DNA from: Candidatus Meridianibacter frigidus
GTDB taxonomy: Bacteria; Vulcanimicrobiota; Vulcanimicrobiia; Vulcanimicrobiales; Vulcanimicrobiaceae
Direction: 5' to 3'
NCBI GenBank assembly: GCA_003243975.1
Contig: QHBJ01000015.1
Location: forward strand, 92,066-149,392
DNA: 57,327 nucleotides
Below, one piece after another: positions 50,244 through 57,327 of this stretch. Numbering within the stretch: the first letter of the stretch is position 1; each line of letters opens with the position of its first letter. Under the pieces are notes generated by a model. That model was not told the origin of the DNA, made no database searches, and saw nothing but the letters and a program-made list of their open reading frames with translations. The translations under genes and the position numbers were made by a program.

Positions 50244-53200
50244 TTAAAGAGTTACCGGTTTCGCATCGGTAACGGTTTTCGCTCCCGCCGCCTTCAGTGC
50301 GGCGTTGAGCTTGACCACATCGGCATTCACGAACGCATTGTAGCCGCTAATCGCGCCGCGGTACTCCGGTTCGACGCGGGCGGCGACCTCGCGGATCGCG
50401 GGCGTTAGCACCCCCCACCCGCAAGAGCCCGACGAAGTCCTCCCGCACTTTTCCCGGATATTGAATGAAGTCTTCGCCGTTTTGGTAGTCTGCGGTAATG
50501 CGCTTGAAAACGTCGGTGCGCGTTGCCGAAGCGGCCTGAACTTGCGCCAACAGCGCGGCGTTCGCCTTGACCTTCGGATCGGCAGCCAACGCATCGAGTT
50601 GTTTCTTGATGCCGTCCAGCGTATTGAGCGCGGCGTCGATCACGCCGAACTCGCGATAGGTTCGCTTGGAGAAATTAAATGCATCCACCAAATCAGCTTG
50701 GCTGATAAGCGTTTTGGGATCGGCCTTTACCTCAAACCACTGCGTAGCGGATTTGCCCGCGGCGGTGAGGCGCACGCCGTAACGCCCCGGCGGAACGCCC
50801 GGCCCTGATTGCGGTCCCTTGAAAAAATCGCGGGCCGCGCCGTTCCATCGAACCGGGCCGTCGATGCCGAAGTCCCACGTATACCGGTTGATACCGGCTT
50901 TGTTCGGCGCGTTGGGAACCTCTTTGCTACCCACTGTCAGCGATCCGGAAATCGTACGAATTGGATGCCCGGCAGCGTTCAGAATCTCTAACTTGGGAAG
51001 AACCGTGCTCGGCGTGCCTAGGTAGTACGTAATGATGGCGCCATAGGGAGGATTGGCACCGACATAATCGGTGTAGGTCCCCTCATCATCGCTCTGCAGA
51101 TTGTATTCGTATGAGGTTCGTGGCGCAAAAAGCATGAAACCGGAAGCGCCCTCGCGCCGCATGGCTTGCAGCGGGCGCATGTCATCCATAATGTAGAGCG
51201 AGCGTCCGTGGGTGGCGATCACCAAATCGTTCCACTCCGGCTGGAATCGAATGTCGCGCACCGAGACGGTGGGCAAATTGTTCTTGAAATCTTGCCAACT
51301 GGCACCGCCATCAATCGAAATCCAGATGCCGTTCTCCGTGCCGGCATACACGATGCCGCGATCGTGCAGATCGGGACGAACGGCGCGCACGTATTGATCG
51401 GCCGGCAATCCTCGGCTAATGGGTTTCCAAGTTTGGCCGAAATTGCGGGTTACAAAGACGTAGGGCTGAAAATCGCCGGAACGGTGCCGATCGATGTTGA
51501 CGTATGCCGTGCCCGCGTCGAGGTCGGAGGGCGCGGTCGTTTCGACGCGGCCATACGGCAGGAGGCTGGGCGGCGTCACGTTCTTCCAATGCTTGCCGCC
51601 ATCGCGCGTTACTTGCACGAACCCGTCGTCCGTGCCGACCCAAATCTCGCCTCGACGCAACGGCGACCCTTCGATATCTAGGATCGTATCGGAGTTCTCC
51701 GCCCCGCTAACGTCTTTCTTGATCGGGCCGCCGGTGGGCTGCTGGTGCGACTTATCGTTGAGCGTTAAATCGGGACTGATGGCCTTCCAATGTCGGCCGC
51801 GGTCGACGCTCTGAAAGACCACGTTGCCGGCTAGCCATGCAATGTGCCCATCCCAGGGTGCAAAAGCAATCGGCGTGTCCCAGTTGTAGCGATACTTGCT
51901 TTTGGATATGTCGAAGCTTTCAAGGGAATTTGCGATGTACGGCTGCACGAAAATCGTGTCTTTGGTGTCCTTGTTGAACACGGTGACGGAGCCGTTCTGG
52001 GAATCGGCCCACACCCAACTCGGGTCAACCGGATCGGGCACGACCCACTCGCCGTCGCCGCCGGTCATGCTGCGCCAATGCTTATTCTGGATGCCGGACG
52101 GATCCAGCGAGTTCGAGGGCCCGCACCACCCGTTGTTATCTTGCCAGCCGCCGCAGACCCAATATGGGTTTTCCTTCAATGAAATTGCGACATGGTAAAC
52201 CTGACCGATCGGAATTGCGCGGCCATCGAACCACTTCGCGCCACCGTCGAGGGAGAGATGCACGCCGCCGTCATCCCCCACCACCATGCGCGACGGATTG
52301 GACGGATCGATCCACATTGCGTGAAAGTCGCCGTGAACGGCGAAGGCGGAAGGTTTAAAGGATTTGCCGCCATCGCGCGAGCTCGAAAATTGCGCCGAAA
52401 GCGCGAAGACGTGATCGGGATTCTTCGGATCGATCTCCATGCGCGAGAAATAGAACGGGCGCTGCACGACCAGCGTATCTTTATTTACCATGCTCCAATT
52501 TTGGCCGGCGTCGTCGGAACGCCACAGGATGCCGTCGGCCGATTCGATCATGGCGTAGACGCGCGCGCCGTTGCTGGGGGCCACCGCAAGTCCGACGCGC
52601 CCCGTGATTCCCGACGGCAAGCCGTGGCCGCTCAGCCGCGTCCATGTCAGGCCGCCGTCCGCCGAGCGAAAGAGCCCGTCATCCAGGCCGCCACTGGTAA
52701 AAGTCCACGGCTGGCGACGGAAATGCCACATTCCGGCGTACACCACCTCGGGGTGCTGTAGGTCCATCGCTAGATCGGAGGCGCCCGAGATGGGCGAGAT
52801 ATAGAGCGTCTTGCTCCACGTCGCACCACCGTCTTGTGTTACATAAACGCCGCGGTCGGTACTATCGCCAAAAACGTCACCGAGCGCGGCAACGATAACA
52901 TGGTTGGAGTTCCGCGGATCGACCAGGATGCGCGCGATATGGCGTGTCTTGGCTAGGCCCATGTTCTTCCAGGTATTGCCGCCGTCGGTGGTCTTATAGA
53001 TGCCGTCCCCATAGCTGACGTCGTTGCGCGGATTGGACTCGCCCGAGCCCACCCATACGGTCTTGTTATCCTTTGGATCGATTGCCAGCGCGCCGATGGC
53101 CGAAACGCTCTGTTTCTCGAAGACGGCGTTCCAGGTGTGCGTGCCGTCGGTCGATTTCCAAACGCCGCCGCCCGCCGCGCCGATGTAGTACAGCAACGGA

Positions 53201-53472
53201 TCGCTGGCCGAACCGGTAACCGCGGAGAGACGGCCGCCGGGTAACGCCGGACCGATTTCGCGCCACTGCATGCTCTTGTAGATCGGCCCTGCCGTCTCGG
53301 CCGGCGTGGGCTTCGGACTCGGCGACGGCGACGCGGAAGGCCTGGGCGTAACGTCCTCTTTGGCAGGCGCTGGCTTGGCAGGGGCGTTGGGGACTTGCGC
53401 ACGACCCGGATCGGCCGGCAGCATAATCAAGAGAGCCGCTGCAAAGAGAAAGACGGCTGAAAACCGCGTCAT
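50244..53472 (-). CDS. Secreted BNR/VPS10-like double beta-propeller protein, C-terminus frameshifted
   Basis: At least 1041 residues. Signal peptide (about 1-26), Pro-rich linker, then two large propellers with many Asp-box repeats (STDGTHTWNAV, TTDGGNTWKNM, SADGGLTWTRL, SIDGGASWQDF). A C-terminal domain with PPGRYGVRLTAAGKSATQWFEV follows. It may be a secreted glycan- or protein-binding protein of the glycosyl-hydrolase-BNR type. GAGG precedes ATG 53472. The continuous frame stops at 50347, but one base shift in a run of six C (plus strand, about 50411-50416) restores GVLTPAIREVAARVEPEYRG to a stop at 50244. Confidence 0.85.
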
Positions 53473-53567
53473 GGAAACCTCAATTCGTTGTGCGGAATTA
53501 AGAGCGCATACCGCGGTTCCTTTTTTGTCAAAGATGGCGGGAATTCAAATGTTTCTCAAACCCGAAC

Positions 53568-54641
53568 CTAGGGCTTCATGGGTACCGATTTCGGCGCCGC
53601 CGGAATCGCATTCAAATTGCCGCCAACTTTGCGCGAAGGAGGGTGCACGGTGCCGGCCATCATGTCGGTCCAAGCGCGCGTAAGACTCGGCAGCAGCGTG
53701 CCGAGCCAATGCTCGCCTGCCGGTTCCTCGTAGAAGCCGGTCGGGATCCCGGCGGAGTCCAAGAAAGACGCGCTCATCTCGCCGTACACCGAGGGGATCA
53801 CCTGATCTTGCTTACCGGTTACTACGTAGAACGGCGTATTGCGGAAGAGAAATGCGACACGCTGCGATTCGCTGTTGAGGATCGCCCCCGCAATGGACAT
53901 CAGTGCGGCCCAGCGCGACGCATGCAGCGGGCCCACCTTGTAGACCGAAAATCCGCCCATCGAATAGCCGGCCAGGTAGATTCGGCGCGAAGCGGCATGC
54001 ACGATACTGTTGACGTGATCGAGCGTTTGGTAGACTTCTTCGTCGGCCGGTGGCGGAAAGTCGTACAACCCTCGGCCGTATGGCGCCACTAAAACCGAGC
54101 CGGACGCGTCGGCAAGATTGCGAAAGTAGATCGAGCTCAAGATCTCGCTCTCGGTTTGCGGCTGACCGTGCAGAATTACGACGATTGACGGCGAGCTAGT
54201 GTGATAGTAGGAGGGTGGAATGTACACTGCGTATGGCTGCAGCGTCCCGTCGGCCTGCGCGCGGATCACGCCTTCAAAGAGGCCGGACTTACCGGCGTAC
54301 GACTGTTCGGAACCGGCTAGCAACTCACGGATGAGTGTCGCATCCAGTGTGATCGTCTCGTTCAAACGGGCTTGATAATCGGCCATCGCGTAGCCGGCAG
54401 GCAGCGTCTTTACTTCTAGTGCGGCCATGTCCATATTGAAGCGGCCGGCCAAATCTACGGCTAGGTTGTGGCCGCCGCTCCGCTCGATTTGGTCGTAGTG
54501 ATTTAAGAAGAGGCGGTTGGCAGCTAGTAGCCTGGCGTGAAGAGACGTGCCGCCCGCCGGCGCGACCCCCGTGAGCGCAACTAGCCCGAGCACCGCGGCG
54601 ATCACGCGCTTGGCGATTGCCCGGTGACGTAGGGAAGCCAT
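53568..54641 (-). CDS. Secreted alpha/beta-hydrolase, esterase D/PHB-depolymerase-like
   Basis: About 357 residues from ATG 54641. A signal peptide (about 1-31), an N-terminal helical segment, then an alpha/beta-hydrolase core: AVYIPPSYYHTSSPSIVVILHGQPQTE, YLAGYSMGGFSVYKVG with nucleophile Ser in GYSMGG, VVTGKQDQVIP (acid Asp), and GEHWLGT with catalytic His. It probably hydrolyses a carboxyl ester in the periplasm or outside the cell. A longer reading to 54848 carries a CFA-synthase-like fragment and is rejected. GAAGAG precedes the ATG. Confidence 0.82.
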   Translation of the reverse strand: MASLRHRAIAKRVIAAVLGLVALTGVAPAGGTSLHARLLAANRLFLNHYDQIERSGGHNLAVDLAGRFNMDMAALEVKTLPAGYAMADYQARLNETITLDATLIRELLAGSEQSYAGKSGLFEGVIRAQADGTLQPYAVYIPPSYYHTSSPSIVVILHGQPQTESEILSSIYFRNLADASGSVLVAPYGRGLYDFPPPADEEVYQTLDHVNSIVHAASRRIYLAGYSMGGFSVYKVGPLHASRWAALMSIAGAILNSESQRVAFLFRNTPFYVVTGKQDQVIPSVYGEMSASFLDSAGIPTGFYEEPAGEHWLGTLLPSLTRAWTDMMAGTVHPPSRKVGGNLNAIPAAPKSVPMKP

Positions 54642-54727
54642 ACTCTTCAATAGTGTTTCAGCGCTATGCTGTGACGGCAGCCGCGCGCTGCAAGTACAGA
54701 TCGCGACGCGTAGCCGGGAGTGCGGAC

Positions 54728-54848
54728 GAAACGCGACGCGTAGCGCTGCTGGATGGCTCAGGCACAAGGTGAACCGCGGGTCGATTTGCGCAGCATGCAC
54801 CGTTCCGTCCCAGAAGCGCACGGCAAAGTTGCCTTTAGCGATCGCCAA
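54728..54848 (-). pseudogene. Fragment resembling the N-terminus of CFA/mycolic-acid-type synthase
   Basis: Upstream of the hydrolase and in its frame, about 40 codons read MAIAKGNFAVRFWDGTVHAA then DPRFTLCLSHPAALRVAF, which resembles the opening domain (FxVRxWDG ... FTLxLxHPxALR) of cyclopropane-fatty-acyl-phospholipid synthase-like methyltransferases. The methyltransferase domain is absent. It is probably a relic or a rearrangement junction. It also contains a 13-base direct repeat (CGCGACGCGTAGC, copies starting at about 54706 and 54736) nearby. Confidence 0.45.
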
Positions 54849-54901
54849 AGATTAACCGCACGCCTTGGCGGCGCGCTCCACGTCGCCACGGTGCAGCGTG
54901 A

Positions 54902-55670
54902 TCAAACTCGGTGAGCGCTCGCGTACCAGCCGTCACGGCGCTCGCCGACCCAGTCGGCGGGCCAGCCGCCTAGCTCAACGGCGGCCGCGTATACGGCATC
55001 CGCAAACCTAAGAATGGTCGCGCGGGGGTGATCGCTTTTGCGCACGGCATCCCATCCCAAGGCAGAGAAATGAGCCGTTCTCGATTTTATCAGCGAATCT
55101 CTATGGCATAGTCCCGTCTTTGACCCACCTCCAAGCCGTCTGGTAGTGGATGCCCTGCTGTTTTGCCCAGGCGGAGAGCCGCATGCAAACGTATGTTCGC
55201 TGATAGAAAATGACACTCCCGCCAAACAGCTCCTAGCCCCCAAATAAGGCGGGCAGCTGCGGGATCGTAGGGCCGCCCCTCGATATCGGTATCGAAATGA
55301 GGTGAGCCGCAATCTCCGGCTCCAGCCTGTTGCTCGGTGCGGGGATTCCGAGTTTTGAAATCGCCTTGACGAAACTGGCATACGCATCTTCAATCGTGCC
55401 CGCCCTTAGCGGCAGCGAAGTTCGGCCGGTCGAGCGTTCACGACGATCCGGTCGTCGAGGATATCGTACTGCACCCGGAACGTAACTTGTCCCGACCACA
55501 AGACCGGCGTAGCAAAGCCGCGTGGCGTTACCGAGAGCGTGATGCCGCCCCAATTCGGTGAAACGGCTGATCAAGCGTATACTTACTGCCAATTGCACGA
55601 GCCGGTGAATGTGCTTCGCCGTCGGGGCAATCTGGTCGTATGGCAGTGCCGGCCACGGATCGGGCGGAGG
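54902..55670 (-). pseudogene. DUF5996-family gene broken by several frameshifts
   Basis: Pieces of one protein appear in different minus-strand frames: WPALPYDQIAPTAKHIHRL (near 55660), then WGGITLSVTPRGFATPVLW and YDILDDRIVVNARPAEL (about 55550-55430), then LPLRAGTIEDAYASFVKAIS (about 55400), then FDTDIEGRPYDPAAARLIWG (about 55280), and finally FSALGWDAVRKSDHPRATIL with FADAVYAAAVELGGWPADWV ending near 54930. The motif order matches DUF5996 (unknown function, about 300 residues). At least three indels separate them, so it is a decayed gene. Confidence 0.65.
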
Positions 55671-55675
55671 AATCA

Positions 55676-56659
55676 ATGCGCCGCGCCCGTTTCGAAAACA
55701 CGCTTCATGCAGTCCACTCCAAGGACCGCCCAGTCGCGCCTTCCGAGCGGTATTACTCGGCAAGAAAACCGAAGCGGGCGGCGAATAAAATCGTTCCAGT
55801 GCGACGAACACATCGGCTCGCCTGGATGCTCGGACTCGCGGTTGCTTCAGCTTTCGTCCTCGAAGCGATCGCCTCGCCCTCAACTTCTCGATCCCCTTCC
55901 CCCACTGTTACGCCGTCGGCCGCAGTTATCTCTGACCTTGCGCCGGCCGATGAATACTTTGGGCACGCGCATCTGAGCATCGTACGCATCCACCACCAAG
56001 TGTTCGCCCTGAAAGACGACATCCACCATCAACGCGGTCGCCCGGATGCGATTCTGCATGAAACCGACGATTTGAACGATGCATATCTCGATTGGGCGAA
56101 CCGCTTTCCCAAAGATCGCTGGCTGCCGCGCACGGGATGGGAACTCGCGACGCTCTATGAGGAGCTTCCCGGGGCTGCGGCGCGCGACCGGGCTGTCGCA
56201 TTGCTCAACTATTTGCAGAACCGCTTTCAAAGCTCTCCGTTCGCGGTGGAAAGCCGTAAAGAGTTGGCGCGGGGAGTGGGCATTCGACCCTGGCCGCAGG
56301 GGGCAGGGGTGGACGCCACGCGAGCCTCCACCGTCGCGATTACCGACTCTCCGAGTCTACTTCAAGCCATAAAGAATGTTGAAACGAAGAGCGCGGCAAG
56401 TTCCTCCCCCGATGATGGCGGTGTGAAGGCTGCTCAAAATCTCGAAACCACGTTCCGCACGCTTTCGCGTGACGGCTCCAACGCGGGTTATGCCCGGTGC
56501 GCTTGGGAACTTGCGGCGCTCTACCAGTTTCTGCCGGGAGAAGACGCGCGGGACGGCGCGATTCGGATGCTGGCGCTGGTGCTCGACCGCTATCCAAAAA
56601 CCGAATTCGCCACGTGGAGCATGCGCGATCTGCGACGAGGCGTGGGCGTTCGCGTTTAG
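55676..56659 (+). CDS. Membrane-anchored helical-repeat (TPR-like) protein
   Basis: About 327 residues. One helix (about 48-66) precedes a Ser/Pro linker and two helical repeats of similar sequence (LNDAYLDWANRFPKDRWLPRTGWELATLYEELPG and GYARCAWELAALYQFLPGEDARD), each ending RDLRRGVG or KELARGVGI. This is a TPR-like outer or periplasmic scaffold; function unknown. GGAGGA precedes ATG 55676 at good spacing. It overlaps the convergent DUF5069 gene by four bases. Confidence 0.7.
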   Translation: MRRARFENTLHAVHSKDRPVAPSERYYSARKPKRAANKIVPVRRTHRLAWMLGLAVASAFVLEAIASPSTSRSPSPTVTPSAAVISDLAPADEYFGHAHLSIVRIHHQVFALKDDIHHQRGRPDAILHETDDLNDAYLDWANRFPKDRWLPRTGWELATLYEELPGAAARDRAVALLNYLQNRFQSSPFAVESRKELARGVGIRPWPQGAGVDATRASTVAITDSPSLLQAIKNVETKSAASSSPDDGGVKAAQNLETTFRTLSRDGSNAGYARCAWELAALYQFLPGEDARDGAIRMLALVLDRYPKTEFATWSMRDLRRGVGVRV

Positions 56660-57102
56660 TCGAGCTTGGTGGCCTGCGGAACCGTCCGGCCTTCGTCGAG
56701 ATCCAACAGGTCGAACCACGTAACGATTTCACTACGTCCCGGCGCAACTTTGTCGCGAAGATCTTTGAAATACTTTTCGCTGCCCGTGCCCGGCTCTGGA
56801 TGCCAGCGCATACGCTCGGCATTGAACGCCTCGATATCAGCCGGGCTCTTCTTGGAGAGAGATTCACTTTGAACCCATCCGGCGATTGCGCCGTCCGTAT
56901 CCAATTCTTTAACTTTCCGCGCAAACGTTCCGCCGTCCGTCCCTAAGAACTCGAAGAGCGGTTTGTCGTGCGGGCAGTCGTAGTCGTACTCGCCGAGGTG
57001 TCCTTCATTATGCGCTTTGGCCTTGTCGATCGTGCGCTTGAGGGAAACCAAGCCGGCGTGTTTATCTTTGGGGCTACGCGGTGCGTTTTTCGTTAAATCC
57101 AT
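56656..57102 (-). CDS. DUF5069 domain protein
   Basis: 148 residues. DLTKNAPRSPKDKHAGLVSLKRTIDKAKAHNEGHLGEYDYDCPHDKPLFEFLGTDGGTFARKV is the DUF5069 signature, a compact domain of unknown role. A second short helical half follows (AFNAERMRWHPEPGTGSEKYFKDL). ATG at 57102. Convergent with the helical-repeat gene. Confidence 0.8.
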   Translation of the reverse strand: MDLTKNAPRSPKDKHAGLVSLKRTIDKAKAHNEGHLGEYDYDCPHDKPLFEFLGTDGGTFARKVKELDTDGAIAGWVQSESLSKKSPADIEAFNAERMRWHPEPGTGSEKYFKDLRDKVAPGRSEIVTWFDLLDLDEGRTVPQATKLD

Positions 57103-57135
57103 GAAACTACGAACTGCCTAAGATTCAAAGGGGTT

Positions 57136-57327
57136 TCAGGCGCGCTCCATCTTCGCGCGCAGACCTTCCTCATGCGCTCGAAGTTCTGGAGTAAACTCCT
57201 CGCCGAAGTCGGCAGCCTCCGCGATCTGGCGAATCTCGACGTCGCCCTCCGCGAACGGTGCACGCGAAATCCACTCGATCGCCTCGGCTTTCGACGGCAC
57301 GTCAATGATCCAGAAGCCGCCCACATT
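57136..57327 (-). CDS. YCII-related domain protein, partial
   Basis: The last 62 visible residues, GGFWIIDVPSKAEAIEWISRAPF and EGDVEIRQIAEAADFGEEFTPEL, match the end of YCII/DGPF-family proteins (dimeric alpha/beta barrel, often next to sigma factors). The N-terminus lies beyond the window. It ends 33 bases upstream of the DUF5069 start. Confidence 0.7.
   Translation of the reverse strand, partial: NVGGFWIIDVPSKAEAIEWISRAPFAEGDVEIRQIAEAADFGEEFTPELRAHEEGLRAKMERA

Noticed and set aside
55640-55675. Longer start of the helical-repeat protein at 55640
   Set aside because: ATG 55676 has a strong GGAGGA ribosome site; the upstream codons lie within the decayed DUF5996 gene.
1-57327. CRISPR array, insertion sequence, prophage, tRNA or rRNA
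   Set aside because: No repeat-spacer pattern, transposase or integrase motif, or clear cloverleaf was seen on either strand by eye. This is not a substitute for a tRNA or IS search.

Overview
The window is GC-rich (about 60% by eye) and densely coding. It comes from a free-living diderm bacterium: there are ExbB/ExbD/TonB energisers, a TolC/RND tripartite pump, a heptosyltransferase-like GT9 enzyme and several lipoproteins. The only SOS-like operator is of the TCGAAC-N4-GTTCGA type known from Actinobacteria and Firmicutes. Very tight operons with 4-bp overlaps, and a secreted YabE/3D protein in a diderm, fit an uncultivated lineage such as Candidatus Eremiobacterota (WPS-2). That placement is inference and was not tested.

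Layout. From 1 to 7.6 kb, one long minus-strand cluster reads exbB-exbD-exbD-tonB-tonB-uppP-small membrane protein-moaC-mogA-folC-folP-folB-folK (cut by the window edge). It mixes envelope energisation, lipid carrier recycling, molybdenum cofactor and folate synthesis. A secreted TonB-domain/TPR protein lies just upstream. From 9.1 to 13 kb are aroF, rluB, a GNAT acetyltransferase, and rho with its own perfect intrinsic terminator and promoter. From 13.2 to 15.4 kb, a LexA-like palindrome precedes a possible RNase H-fold gene and mpg, downstream of a GT4 glycosyltransferase. From 15.5 to 19.3 kb on the plus strand are a beta-propeller lipoprotein, a structured 5' leader with a 3D cell-wall protein, rsmA and a CPBP protease. 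From 19.3 to 31.5 kb, a 12-kb minus-strand operon reads moeA-BON-hisC-yfcE-paaI-smpB-tilS-ftsH-M16-M16-GT4-GT9, with serS divergent from it.

From 33.4 to 37.9 kb there is a lipoprotein and an ABC exporter with two ATPases and one FtsX-type permease. From 38.6 to 48.2 kb are a Na+/H+ antiporter, an RND pump with its adaptor and TolC, and a divergent OmpR/histidine-kinase pair that may control the pump. From 48.2 to 57.3 kb are MgtC, a very large BNR-propeller protein, an alpha/beta hydrolase, a helical-repeat protein, DUF5069 and a YCII protein, interspersed with broken genes.

Two themes stand out. First, start codons: 4-bp stop/start overlaps occur as ATGA, GTGA, TTGA and CTGA, and several conserved N-termini (rho, rsmA, a GT4) have no ATG/GTG/TTG where one is needed. 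Second, frame damage: from about 32.8 kb onward there are at least eight disrupted genes, including remnants of coaE, an ODP-type metallo-beta-lactamase, a haem-oxygenase-like enzyme with an in-frame TGA, DUF5996 and a CFA-synthase fragment, while the large housekeeping genes are intact. No CRISPR array, rRNA, recognisable tRNA, transposase or phage gene was seen.
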